64,000 nucleotides of DNA from Mesorhizobium loti CJ3sym (lineage in GTDB: Bacteria > Pseudomonadota > Alphaproteobacteria > Rhizobiales > Rhizobiaceae). Below are positions 1 to 9,273 of the stretch, piece after piece. Under the pieces are notes generated by a model. That model was not told where the DNA came from. It searched no databases and saw only the letters and a list, made by a program, of their open reading frames with translations. Within the stretch, counting starts at the first letter, position 1. Each line of letters begins with the position of its first letter. The DNA lies in contig NZ_AXAL01000003.1 in the NCBI RefSeq assembly GCF_000472785.1, positions 283,365 to 347,364 of the forward strand, read 5' to 3'. Both the position numbers and the translations under genes were made by a program.

Positions 1-80
1 ATAGGGAGCCTGCCCTGCCCGGTATCGAAGACACGAAGGGCGGCATCGTCGCGCAGCAGGATCGTCGGCGCAGTGCCCAT
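1..80 (-). CDS. N-terminus of an unidentified protein, cut by window edge
   Basis: A minus-strand reading frame opens with ATG at 78-80 and runs off the left edge, so only 26 residues are visible (beginning MGTAPTILLRDDAALRVFD). Its start codon overlaps the stop codon of the upstream isomerase in a TGATG junction, the same coupling seen between the next two genes, which supports it as the next gene of the operon. The short stretch resembles the N-terminal strands of alpha/beta hydrolases (LRVFDTGQG followed by a strand), but this is a guess from very little sequence. Confidence 0.5.
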   Translation of the reverse strand, partial: MGTAPTILLRDDAALRVFDTGQGRLP

Positions 81-898
81 CAGAGCAATCCCCGCAGGAA
101 AGCGGCGACGCCAGGGGCTTCGTCGGCGGACAACCCGTGCGTGACGAGCGCGCCGTCGAAGCCCACGGCCTTCAGCCGCGCGACGAAATCCGGGAAATCG
201 ACTATGCCTTGTCCAGACGTAGCAAAGCGGCCGTCGCCATACCGGTCCTTCGCGTGGGCCATGGCGATGTAGCTGGCGGCTTCGTCGATCGCGGCGGCGA
301 CGATGGCGCGCGCCTCATCCGGCGTCGCGTGCTCGAACAGGTTTGCGGGGTCGAGCACGATCTTGAGACGCTTCGAACCCATGTCGGCGATCAGGCGCGT
401 CGCGTCGCTTGCCGAGGTGACGATGTTGGCTTGCTCGGGCTCGATACCGAGATCGACGCCGGCCTCCTCGGCCAGCGCCAGCGCCTTCTCCATCTCGACG
501 GTCATGTCTGACCAGGCGGCCGGTGTCGCATTGTCGGGATGAAATGCCCATTGATCGCCGGCATTGCGTGAGCCGGTGCAGAGCGTGACCAGCGGGATGT
601 CGAGAGCTGCCGCCGTCTCGATGACGATGGCGAGGCGGCGAAGGCCGTCATCTCGCACCGCCTTGTCGGGATGCGCCATGTTGTAGGTGCCCGACAGAGC
701 GGCGAGCGAAACACCGGACGATCGCGCGGCGGCACGGATGTCCAGAATGGCCGTATCAGGCACGGCATCCGGCATCGACGGCAGGCCGGCGCAAGCGAGA
801 TTGAACTGCGTCGTCTCATAGCCCGCCTGCCGCACGGCCGTCAGCACGGTGGCCGGCTCAGTGCCCGAAAAAGTCTTGGCGAAGATGCCCAGACGCAT
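80..898 (-). CDS. sugar phosphate isomerase/epimerase (TIM barrel)
   Basis: The 272-residue product has the length and strand pattern of the xylose-isomerase-like TIM-barrel family (AP endonuclease family 2 fold). Likely metal-ligand strands are visible as GIEPEQ near residue 150, VLDPANLF near 182, and AHAKD near 215. Family members isomerise or epimerise keto-sugars and inositols; the substrate cannot be read from sequence. The start codon overlaps the stop of the Gfo/Idh gene (TGATG), so translation is probably coupled. It belongs to the leftward sugar regulon that starts at 9111. Confidence 0.85.
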   Translation of the reverse strand: MRLGIFAKTFSGTEPATVLTAVRQAGYETTQFNLACAGLPSMPDAVPDTAILDIRAAARSSGVSLAALSGTYNMAHPDKAVRDDGLRRLAIVIETAAALDIPLVTLCTGSRNAGDQWAFHPDNATPAAWSDMTVEMEKALALAEEAGVDLGIEPEQANIVTSASDATRLIADMGSKRLKIVLDPANLFEHATPDEARAIVAAAIDEAASYIAMAHAKDRYGDGRFATSGQGIVDFPDFVARLKAVGFDGALVTHGLSADEAPGVAAFLRGLL

Positions 899-1974
899 CA
901 GACCGCACCCGAAACCGAGGCGAGTTCGACCCGCTCGCCTGATACAACCGAGCGGGCGATCGCCACCATGGCGCGGATCGAGGCGATACCGTCCTCGACA
1001 TTGGCGCCGCGCATCGGCGCGCCGTTGAGCACAGTGTCGGCAAGGCCTTCCAACTGGCGGCGGAAGAAATGACCGTCGGCGCCGAGCGGTTTGCGCGAGG
1101 TCGCGTCCTTCTCATGGAAAATGTCGACCTCGCTGGCGCGGAAGTACCAGGGGTTGAAGGTTTTGGCGATGACCGAACCGTTCTCGCCATAGAGCTGGAA
1201 ACCCTCGTGCCAGTCCATCCTAACGGCAACGGTCAAGTCGAGATGGCCAAGCGCGCCGCTGGCGAATTCGGTCTCGACGAACCAGCAATAGGCGCCGAAG
1301 CGTTCGTTGAGACGGGCACGGACCGCTGTGATGTCTCCGCACAGGAAACGCGCCGTGTCGACGAGATGCGAGCCGTGCGCCAGCATGAAATATTGCCTGA
1401 GATCAGCCTTCGGATTGCCCGACGGTTTCTTCGCGAGTTTGCTGGTGACGGGCAGCGGCTGGATGGCATCGGTGTTGGTGTAGCGGTGGGTGGAATCGCA
1501 GTACCAGGCCTTCAGCGCCAGCACCTCGCCCATCTCGTCGCGGACGAAGTCGCGCGCGGCCTCCAGCGCCGGGTCGAAGCGCTTCATGTGGCCGACCTGC
1601 AGCACCTTGCCCGAACGCTTCACTGCTGCCGCCAGTGCCTCGCCTTCCTCGACTGAGGTGCCGATCGGCTTTTCGCAGAGAACATGCTTGCCGGCGTCGA
1701 GCGCCTTGATCGACATCGGCACGTGATAGGCATCCGACGTGGCGACGATCACGGCTTCCAGCTCGGGATCGGCGAGCATGGCGTCGTAGTCGGCATACAT
1801 CTTTTGCGGCTCGTAGGTGGCACCCATGCGCGCGAGCAAATCGGGCGCCGCGTCGCAGATGGCATAGAGATCGGCATTGGCGGCCTTCGTGCAGGATTGC
1901 AGATGCGCGAACTGCGCGATGGGGCCGCAGCCGAGTACGCCGACTCTCAGGCGTCTGTCTTGTTTCTTGATCAT
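898..1974 (-). CDS. Gfo/Idh/MocA family NAD(P)-dependent oxidoreductase
   Basis: The product (358 aa from the ATG at 1974) has an N-terminal Rossmann fold with the GCGPIAQ dinucleotide motif at residues 15-21 and the family EKP motif at 101-103, followed by a C-terminal alpha/beta domain. Enzymes of this family oxidise or reduce sugars, inositols and related polyols. A longer in-frame upstream extension is arginine-rich and belongs to the shadow of the previous gene, so the MIKKQDRR start was chosen. It sits between two TIM-barrel isomerases, a common arrangement in inositol or rare-sugar catabolism (IolG/IolE-like pairs), though no specific substrate is proven. Confidence 0.9.
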   Translation of the reverse strand: MIKKQDRRLRVGVLGCGPIAQFAHLQSCTKAANADLYAICDAAPDLLARMGATYEPQKMYADYDAMLADPELEAVIVATSDAYHVPMSIKALDAGKHVLCEKPIGTSVEEGEALAAAVKRSGKVLQVGHMKRFDPALEAARDFVRDEMGEVLALKAWYCDSTHRYTNTDAIQPLPVTSKLAKKPSGNPKADLRQYFMLAHGSHLVDTARFLCGDITAVRARLNERFGAYCWFVETEFASGALGHLDLTVAVRMDWHEGFQLYGENGSVIAKTFNPWYFRASEVDIFHEKDATSRKPLGADGHFFRRQLEGLADTVLNGAPMRGANVEDGIASIRAMVAIARSVVSGERVELASVSGAV

Positions 1975-1985
1975 CGTCTCGTTCT

Positions 1986-2807
1986 TCAGGCGCCGTAGCT
2001 GCGCATTGTCTGGCGGTTGATCTTGACCGCGCCGGCGGGGTCGTCGGCGGCGGTGTCGGATTCCTCTTCCAGCACCAGCCAGCCGTTGAAGTGTGGCGCA
2101 GTGTTTGCGATCTCGATGACCGCTGATGTGTCGCAGACGCCCTTGCCCAGCATCGACCATGTGCCCTTGGCATCGACGTCCTTCAAATGGATGTAACGGA
2201 TGCGGTCGCGATAGGTGCGCAGCGTGTCGGACATGTCCTTGTGGCCGCGCAAGATATGGCCGGTATCCGGCACCCAGCCCACCAGATCGGGGTCGAGCAA
2301 GGCAAAGATCGCGTCATAGTCGGCGCGGTCGAACAGCAGTGTGTTGTGGTGCGAACTCGGATGCACCGCCACCTGGACGCCGGCCTTGCGGCCGAGCTCG
2401 CCGGCCTTGTTGTAAACCTCCGCCGCGATGGCGAACTTGTCGTCGCGCGGCCCGTCGGACACCACGGTTGCCGACCCCATCGACACCAGTGCGCCGGGAA
2501 AGGCGGAAGCGAAATCGATCCAGCGCCGCGCCGCCTCGAGGTCAGCACCGATCTCCTCCTTGAGCGTAAAACCACTGTCCGACCCGAAGGCGAAGGAAAC
2601 GAGTGTCAGGCCGGACGACTTCAGCGCGGCGGCGAACTCCGACGGCCGGTCGGCGTAGCGGCCGATCATGGTGTCGGTGATCTCGATGCCGGAATAGCCG
2701 CCATCGGCGATGGCCTTCAACAGATCGTCGGGGCCGCCTGTGAACCGGTCTCCCAGCATTTCCCAGGTGAAGGTCTGGCAGCCGACTTTGAGGTCTTTCA
2801 CGTTCAT
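1986..2807 (-). CDS. sugar phosphate isomerase/epimerase (TIM barrel)
   Basis: The 273-residue protein is a second xylose-isomerase-like TIM barrel in the same operon. Conserved barrel strands with probable metal ligands are visible: VHPSSHHN near residue 149, WVPDTGHILRGH near 178, YIHLKDVD near 205, and LEEESD near 252. The pattern resembles IolE and hydroxypyruvate-isomerase relatives. It is only 11 bases upstream of the Gfo/Idh start, so the two are co-transcribed. The two isomerases of this operon are clearly different in sequence, which suggests successive steps rather than a recent duplication. Confidence 0.87.
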   Translation of the reverse strand: MNVKDLKVGCQTFTWEMLGDRFTGGPDDLLKAIADGGYSGIEITDTMIGRYADRPSEFAAALKSSGLTLVSFAFGSDSGFTLKEEIGADLEAARRWIDFASAFPGALVSMGSATVVSDGPRDDKFAIAAEVYNKAGELGRKAGVQVAVHPSSHHNTLLFDRADYDAIFALLDPDLVGWVPDTGHILRGHKDMSDTLRTYRDRIRYIHLKDVDAKGTWSMLGKGVCDTSAVIEIANTAPHFNGWLVLEEESDTAADDPAGAVKINRQTMRSYGA

Positions 2808-2870
2808 CCTTTCAATCCTTGATACCGCTTATTGCTTGATGCCACTCTGCGTCGCCGTGGGAAGGACATC

Positions 2871-3713
2871 CTATTTAACCGAGCCCGCGGTCATGCCGGC
2901 GAGGAAGTACCTCTGGGCAACGAGGTAGATGAACAAGAGCGGTAGCGAGCCGAGCACGCTCATCGCCATCATCTGGTTCCATTCGAAGGCGTGCTGCCCC
3001 ATCAACAGCTGGATGCCGATCGGGACGGTGCGCATGGACGTTGACTTCGTCAGCGTCAGCGCAAAGAGAAATTCGTTCCAGCACAACAGGAAGGTGTAGA
3101 CCGACGTCGCCACGATACCGGGCAGTGAAATCGGGACAACCACCCGCCAAAGCGCTGTCCAACTGGTGCCGCCATCGACAGCCACGGCTTCATCGAGATC
3201 GCGGGGCAAGGTGTTCAGATATCCCGTCATCAGCAGGATCGCGTAGGGCAGTGTAAATACCAGGTAAGTCAGGATCAGCGCGAGGTAGGTATCGAAGATA
3301 CCGTATGAGACGACAAGCCCGAAGAAGGGGATCAAAAGTGTGATCGGCGGAATCGTCTGCGTGCTGATGATGAGTGTGTTCAGGCTGCCCTTGCCACGGA
3401 AGTTGAAGCGGCTGAACCCGTAGGCCGCCAGCAAGGCGATCAGCACCGTCAGCACCGTCACCGTTCCCGCCACGAAATAGCTGTTGAAGAAGAAGCGCAG
3501 CTTGACCGGGTCGCCAAGGATGGCTGCGTAAGCTTCCAGCGTGAAGGCCTTGGGCAAAATGGTTGGCGGCAGGGCAAAGATTTCGGTATTCGATTTGAAC
3601 GAACTGCTCAGCATCCAGTAGATCGGGAATGCCGCGAAAAAGAGCCCCGCTGCAAGCGCTACATGGAGCGCGACGGTGATCAGCCTGTCCTTCGGTGTAT
3701 GCCTTTTCCTCAT
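2871..3713 (-). CDS. carbohydrate ABC transporter permease, MalG type
   Basis: The 280-residue integral membrane protein has an N-terminal helix at about residues 14-34, further hydrophobic segments, and the cytoplasmic EAA loop (DEAVAVDGGTSWTALWRVVVPISLPG region, near 175-200) that contacts the ATPase. It is the second inner-membrane subunit of the CUT1-type sugar importer encoded here. It lies 5 bases after the MalF-type permease gene, so the two are translated together. The substrate is unknown, presumably the sugar processed by the surrounding isomerases, kinase and aldolase. Confidence 0.92.
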   Translation of the reverse strand: MRKRHTPKDRLITVALHVALAAGLFFAAFPIYWMLSSSFKSNTEIFALPPTILPKAFTLEAYAAILGDPVKLRFFFNSYFVAGTVTVLTVLIALLAAYGFSRFNFRGKGSLNTLIISTQTIPPITLLIPFFGLVVSYGIFDTYLALILTYLVFTLPYAILLMTGYLNTLPRDLDEAVAVDGGTSWTALWRVVVPISLPGIVATSVYTFLLCWNEFLFALTLTKSTSMRTVPIGIQLLMGQHAFEWNQMMAMSVLGSLPLLFIYLVAQRYFLAGMTAGSVK

Positions 3714-3718
3714 GGTGA

Positions 3719-4615
3719 CTACCGAGCCTTTTGATAGCGGATATAGAACAGCGTCAGGCCGAGAGAGATCAACAAGATGACCACGGCGCTCGCCGAAGCC
3801 TGCGACAGGTTGTAGCTCGAAAACGCCAGCTTGTACGTGTAGGTGCTGAGGACCTCGGTCGAGTAGATCGGGCCACCGCCTGTCGTTATCCAGATTAGCG
3901 GGAAGACCTGCATGGTCCAGATGAAGTCGAGCAGCGAGATGCTGATGATGATCGGCATCAGCTGCGGAATGGTGATGAAGATCAGCTTTTGGTAGGCTTT
4001 TGCCCCGTCGATATCGGCGGCCTCGTAGAAATCCTTGGGAATGCCCTGCAAACCCGCGAGCAGGCTGACCATGAAGAGCGGATAACCCGCCCAGATATTG
4101 GCGAAGGTGACGGCGTGCAGCGCGGTCTCAGGCGAAGAAAACCATTCGACCTTGGAACCGATGATGCCCAATTGCAGGAGCATGCTGTTCACGACGCCGT
4201 TCGGCTCGAGCAGCAGGCGCCAGATCACGGCGATGATCACCGCGGTGAACAGCCAGGGCAGTATGTAGAGCACACGCAGAATATTGCGCAGCATCGGATT
4301 GATGCGGTCGCTGTTCAGCATGAGCGCGAAGATCATGCCGATGGTCATGTGGAAAATGACACTCATGCATGTGAAGTAGAGCGTGTGCCACAGCGAAGCC
4401 CAGAACACCGGATCGTTGAAGATCGCCTGGTAGTGTTTCAGTCCGGCAAAGGACGGGTCGCGACGCAGCACCGCGCTGTTCTGGAACGAATAGCCAATCA
4501 CCGTCACCATCGGCAGCAGCATCAGCAGGCTGATGATCACGAGCGAGGGCGACAGATAGAGGTAGGGTGCGACCGCTCGTTTCAGCTTGTGGTGGGAGCG
4601 CTTTTGCCGGGTCAT
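3719..4615 (-). CDS. carbohydrate ABC transporter permease, MalF type
   Basis: The 298-residue product, from the ATG at 4615 (MTRQKRSHHK), has a basic N-terminus, about six hydrophobic segments and the EAA loop EAADIDGAKAYQKLIFITIPQ near residue 200. It pairs with the MalG-type protein just downstream to form the transmembrane channel of a CUT1 importer. An in-frame upstream extension of 20 codons lacks a good ribosome site and was not used. A strong stem-loop (4694-4721) separates it from the upstream binding-protein gene, probably lowering permease relative to binding-protein expression. Confidence 0.92.
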   Translation of the reverse strand: MTRQKRSHHKLKRAVAPYLYLSPSLVIISLLMLLPMVTVIGYSFQNSAVLRRDPSFAGLKHYQAIFNDPVFWASLWHTLYFTCMSVIFHMTIGMIFALMLNSDRINPMLRNILRVLYILPWLFTAVIIAVIWRLLLEPNGVVNSMLLQLGIIGSKVEWFSSPETALHAVTFANIWAGYPLFMVSLLAGLQGIPKDFYEAADIDGAKAYQKLIFITIPQLMPIIISISLLDFIWTMQVFPLIWITTGGGPIYSTEVLSTYTYKLAFSSYNLSQASASAVVILLISLGLTLFYIRYQKAR

Positions 4616-4693
4616 GTGCCAACCTTGGGATACGCCTTCAAGAGAAGGTAAGCTTCTAAAACAGGTCCATCTCAATTTGCCGATCCGTTGGTG

Positions 4694-4721
4694 CCGGGTG
4701 GCCCAAAGTCAGGCCACCCGG
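4694..4721 (-). repeat. intercistronic stem-loop after the binding-protein gene
   Basis: A perfect 10-bp inverted repeat (CCGGGTGGCC / GGCCACCCGG) with an 8-base loop lies between the solute-binding-protein gene and the MalF-type permease gene. No T-run follows on the minus strand, so it is not a classical terminator. Such hairpins after binding-protein genes are known to protect the upstream mRNA and set unequal subunit ratios, as downstream of malE. Confidence 0.75.
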
Positions 4722-4749
4722 TCGAAGATAGCAAACGGGAACAGGCCGA

Positions 4750-5997
4750 TCAGAATTTCGCCATCCAGCCCTTCTGAGCGGCGGCGGCGGCTTGTTCAGG
4801 AGACTGCTCGCCGGCGAGCATCTTCTGGGCTTGCACGTCGAACTGGGTCATCAGGTCTTCAGCCACCGGCAGGCCCGTGAACTCATTGGCGAGATAACCG
4901 GTCTTGAAGATTTCAAAAGCCTTGGCGAAAGCCTTGTCCGAGGTCACGAAATCGGGCTTGGCGTTGACGTTGCCCGGGAAGGCGTTTGCAAGCGACACGA
5001 GCTTGGCGTTCACCTTTTCACTCATCAGATATTGGACTAGTTTCCAGGCCTCTTCCTGATGTTTCGAGGCAGCAGAGATGCCGATGCCCCAGGAGGCATA
5101 GGGAAGGCCGCGCTTGCCCGTATAGCCCTCCACGACCGGGACCGGGATGAGGTCGAAGTTCAGCTTGGGATTGCGCTTGCGGATGAGGTTCACATGCGCG
5201 AGCGAGTCGATCATCATCCCGACCCGGTCGTTGACGAATTCCTCGACCTTTTCCTGTTCGGTCTTGGTGGCGATGCCGGGCGAGATGGTGCCCGCGTCAT
5301 TGAGCGATTTAACGAAGGTGAGCATGTCCACCACGGGCTTGCCCTCGAGAGCGGGCTTGCCGTCCGCCATCATCGACTGACCCGATGCCCAGACCCACGA
5401 CATCATGTCGTTCTGGACGCCGGACGGCGTTTGCAGCGACAGCGGCAGCACCCAGCCATACTGGTTCTTGTCGGCATGGGTCATCTTCTTGGCGGCTTCG
5501 AGAAACTCGGCGCGGGTCGACGGCAGCTTGGTCACGCCGGCCTGGGCGGCGAGGTCCAGATTGACGAAGACAGGATAGACGAAGGAAGCGACGGGAAACA
5601 TCACCGCCTTGCCGTCCACCTTGATGATGTCCGCGACTTGGGCCTTGTCGAACTTGCTCGCATCCATCATCGGGTTCATGTCGGCCAGCGCACCCTGCGC
5701 GTTCAGATTGTTCACCCAGGCGCCGTCGAGACCGACGACGTCGCTGAGCGTTCCGGTTGCAGCGCCAACCGAGATCTGGTCTCGCGTGGTCGCATAGGGA
5801 CCGCTGACCAGCGTCACCTTGATGCCGGGATTCGCGGCCTCGAAATCGTCCATGATTTTCCGCAAGGAGCCTGCGGGCAGTTCAGGCTCCCACCATTGGG
5901 TGAATTCCAGCGTCGTGTCCGCCATGGCGGCGGTTGCGCCAAGCAACCAGGCTGCCGCGGCTATTTTCAGCATCGCGGGCTTTATCCGAAACGTCAT
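4750..5997 (-). CDS. sugar ABC transporter substrate-binding protein (family 1)
   Basis: The 415-residue periplasmic protein starts at the ATG at 5997, directly behind an excellent ribosome site (AGGAGGAG). It has a Sec signal peptide with cleavage expected after AMA (about residue 26) and the mature start DTTLEFTQWWEPELP typical of extracellular solute-binding family 1 (MalE/UgpB-like). It delivers a sugar to the two permeases encoded downstream. The gene sits between the ATPase and the permeases, and the order ATPase, binding protein, permease, permease is somewhat unusual. Confidence 0.93.
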   Translation of the reverse strand: MTFRIKPAMLKIAAAAWLLGATAAMADTTLEFTQWWEPELPAGSLRKIMDDFEAANPGIKVTLVSGPYATTRDQISVGAATGTLSDVVGLDGAWVNNLNAQGALADMNPMMDASKFDKAQVADIIKVDGKAVMFPVASFVYPVFVNLDLAAQAGVTKLPSTRAEFLEAAKKMTHADKNQYGWVLPLSLQTPSGVQNDMMSWVWASGQSMMADGKPALEGKPVVDMLTFVKSLNDAGTISPGIATKTEQEKVEEFVNDRVGMMIDSLAHVNLIRKRNPKLNFDLIPVPVVEGYTGKRGLPYASWGIGISAASKHQEEAWKLVQYLMSEKVNAKLVSLANAFPGNVNAKPDFVTSDKAFAKAFEIFKTGYLANEFTGLPVAEDLMTQFDVQAQKMLAGEQSPEQAAAAAQKGWMAKF

Positions 5998-6079
5998 TTT
6001 TTTCTCCTCCTTCTCTAGGATCGACCGCACAATGCAGCCGATCGTCTGCTTCATTCAGAAGTCTTCTTACGTGTACTTT

Positions 6080-6104
6080 CGCAGGCGCCTCGCTCTCGCC
6101 TGCG
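6080..6104 (-). repeat. intercistronic stem-loop between ATPase and binding-protein genes
   Basis: A perfect 8-bp inverted repeat (CGCAGGCG / CGCCTGCG) with a 9-base loop lies in the 124-base gap between the ATPase stop and the binding-protein start. It could be an mRNA processing or stabilising element at the 5' side of the highly translated binding-protein message. No T-run follows, so termination is not indicated. Confidence 0.55.
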
Positions 6105-6121
6105 GGCTCTGCCACAATTCT

Positions 6122-7267
<1,146 letters not shown>

Positions 7268-7356
7268 ATTCCTCCCTCCACAGTTCTAAGCCACTGATTT
7301 TTATTGTCCTTCTTGGCCCTTTCGCCTGTGAAAATGTTTCCTCGGATAGTTTCAGG

Positions 7357-8307
7357 CTATGTTCCGGTATCGAGTTGCGCATATCTGAGTTCGACTGCCG
7401 ACGGCGCTTTCGTCGACGCCAGGAGTTCGGTGACCTGGTCGGCGGTCGGGAGCGCCTCGCGCCCGCCACGCCCCGTTATCGAAAAGGCCGCCGCCGCGGC
7501 AGCGAATGCCACCCGGCCGGCGGTGTCGGCCCCGCGCGTCAATGCATGGGCGTAGGCGCCATGAAAGCAGTCACCGGCTCCGGTCGAGTCGACGACGAGA
7601 ACCCGGTGCGGAGGCAGGTGCCAGAGCCCTGTCTCATCGCGTCCGCGATAGTACACGCCCCTGCCGCCATCGGTCAGAACCACGGCGGACCGCGACGGCA
7701 ACCACAATGCATCGAGCATCTCGGCGGGCGATCGGCACCCCGTGGCAGTCCGCGCAAAGCCGAGTGGCAGAATGAGATGGTCGCAGAGCGTGATCAGCCG
7801 CTCGGTGGCTGGGCCGCTGCTCCATTCGATATCGCCGAGGATCGCAAGGCCGAGATCGCGAGCCCGAGTCACGACATCCAGCGACCGGATGGCATAGCTA
7901 TCGACGATCAGGACGGTCGCACGGCTGAGAACCTCGTCTGGAAAGTCCGGCGCGGTGCCCAGCATCGCTTCGTCGTCATACGCGATGAACCGCTCCCCAT
8001 CCGAACCGACGGTGATGCGCGAGCGTACCGGGCGCGCATGCGGGTGGCGCGGCGCGAATGCGGTTTCAACACCGCTCTCAACGAGATCGCACAACACGGC
8101 GTCGTCGGTGGCACTGCCCAGCCATCCGACGAAGCCGGCGCTACCGCCGAGCCGCGCGACGGCGGCAAGTGCTGTCGCGACATTTCCCCCGAAAGCTCGG
8201 GCACTCTGCAGAACCTTCCCCTTGCCCGCCGACAACGGCTGATCGACATAGACGATGTCGTCGATCGCGATAGCTCCGAAGCCGAGGATTGAAGGGACGG
8301 TGGGCAT
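7357..8307 (-). CDS. PfkB-family carbohydrate kinase
   Basis: The 316-residue protein has the N-terminal glycine-rich strand (GFGAIAIDDIVYVD) and FGGNVATALA, the PfkB signature 1 region, and signature 2 STGAGDCFHGAYA near 241-253, with catalytic Asp246 in the anion hole GAGD. The family phosphorylates fructose, tagatose phosphate, ribose, ketodeoxygluconate or inositol derivatives. Next to a class I aldolase it probably makes the phosphorylated ketose that the aldolase cleaves. It lies 3 bases after the aldolase stop codon, so they are one transcription unit. Confidence 0.9.
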   Translation of the reverse strand: MPTVPSILGFGAIAIDDIVYVDQPLSAGKGKVLQSARAFGGNVATALAAVARLGGSAGFVGWLGSATDDAVLCDLVESGVETAFAPRHPHARPVRSRITVGSDGERFIAYDDEAMLGTAPDFPDEVLSRATVLIVDSYAIRSLDVVTRARDLGLAILGDIEWSSGPATERLITLCDHLILPLGFARTATGCRSPAEMLDALWLPSRSAVVLTDGGRGVYYRGRDETGLWHLPPHRVLVVDSTGAGDCFHGAYAHALTRGADTAGRVAFAAAAAAFSITGRGGREALPTADQVTELLASTKAPSAVELRYAQLDTGT

Positions 8308-8310
8308 CGT

Positions 8311-9111
8311 TCAGGCACCCGCTCTCGCCAACGCGTCTTGCGCCGAAAGGCCGTCATGGATGACGCCCCGAAAGGCAATCGCTGCCTTTTCCGGATCGCC
8401 ATGCCCCCAGAGATTGCGGCCCACCACGGCACCGCGCGCGCCGGCACGGATGGCGTCCGCCGTCTGCTGAAGGGCGCCGAGCAGCGTGTCGGTCTTCGGA
8501 CCACCGGCGATCACAACCGGCACCGGGCAGGTCCGAACGGTCTCTCGAAACGACTCGAAATCGCCCGTGTAACCGATCTTGATCACGTCGACGCCGGACT
8601 CGTAGCCGATGCGTGCCGCATAGGCGATCTCGTCGGGGGTGAAGACGATTTTTGCCCCATCAGTGAAATCGCGAGGGTAGATATGCGCCACCACCGGCAT
8701 GCCGTAGCGGGCCGCCGCATTCACCGAATCGGTCAGCCAGCGTATGTATTTGCCCTCGGTCGCGCCGCGCACCGGAATGGCCACGGCCAACGCATCGGCG
8801 CCAGCGCGCACCGCATCCTCGGGCGTTGCAATCAGTTCACTGATGCGATCGTCCGGGGTGAAGCAGCCGGCCTGGATCACCAGGGCAGCCTTGCCCGCGT
8901 ATTGCGGCCACAGATGGCGCGCGGTGCCGGGCTGGATGCTGACGTAGTCGGGCTTGCCCACCATGACGCGTGCAAGCGCGCCGGGCAGGTCGGCAAGACC
9001 TCCTTTGCGTACATCGCCATAGCCGACAAAGTGGTCGACCGCGCCGCCAAAAAGATTTCCCGATGGATGTGAGAAGAGGCGCGCCAGGCGCACCTTGGTT
9101 CCGAGGCTCAT
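8311..9111 (-). CDS. class I aldolase, FbaB/LsrF/DeoC-like
   Basis: The 266-residue TIM-barrel protein has the Schiff-base lysine in DVIKIGYTGD (Lys178) and the phosphate-binding glycines VVIAGGPKTD near 195-205 and GAVVGRNLWGHGDPE near 225-240. This matches class I fructose-bisphosphate aldolase or LsrF relatives. It probably cleaves a phosphorylated ketose made by the neighbouring PfkB kinase. The ATG at 9111 was chosen because GGAGAG lies 10 bases upstream; an alternative TTG at 9129 falls inside that ribosome site. It is the first gene of the leftward sugar regulon, divergent from the DeoR gene. Confidence 0.88.
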   Translation of the reverse strand: MSLGTKVRLARLFSHPSGNLFGGAVDHFVGYGDVRKGGLADLPGALARVMVGKPDYVSIQPGTARHLWPQYAGKAALVIQAGCFTPDDRISELIATPEDAVRAGADALAVAIPVRGATEGKYIRWLTDSVNAAARYGMPVVAHIYPRDFTDGAKIVFTPDEIAYAARIGYESGVDVIKIGYTGDFESFRETVRTCPVPVVIAGGPKTDTLLGALQQTADAIRAGARGAVVGRNLWGHGDPEKAAIAFRGVIHDGLSAQDALARAGA

Positions 9112-9160
9112 GAGTCCAAAACTCTCCAATTGATTGACTTCAAAATCCCGGACCCAGTGT

Positions 9161-9204
9161 TTTCGAAAGAAAGAATAAATGCAACCTTTCGAAATCTTTC
9201 GAAA
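9161..9204. promoter_or_regulatory. three TTTCGAAA operator boxes in divergent promoter
   Basis: The 162-base region between the aldolase and DeoR starts holds three copies of the palindrome TTTCGAAA at 9161-9168, 9187-9194 and 9197-9204. The last two are part of a perfect tandem 10-mer, CTTTCGAAAT. DeoR-family repressors (for example GlpR and AgaR) are known to bind repeated TTTC/GAAA elements, so these are the probable operators for the adjacent DeoR protein controlling both directions. Confidence 0.7.
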
Positions 9205-9273
9205 TCGCTTATTTTTGGCAGAGTGAACCGAGGCCAGGGCGATCGCTTGGCGGATGGAGGCAAGGACAGGGCA

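Noticed and set aside
1403..2173. minus-strand frame overlapping the Gfo/Idh gene in another phase
   Set aside because: Arginine/alanine-rich composition without motifs; it is a frame shadow of the dehydrogenase and isomerase genes.
1986..2807. calling the isomerase an inosose dehydratase (IolE) and the operon inositol catabolism
   Set aside because: No iolB, iolC or iolD counterparts are present; a class I aldolase and PfkB kinase are, so the substrate is left open.
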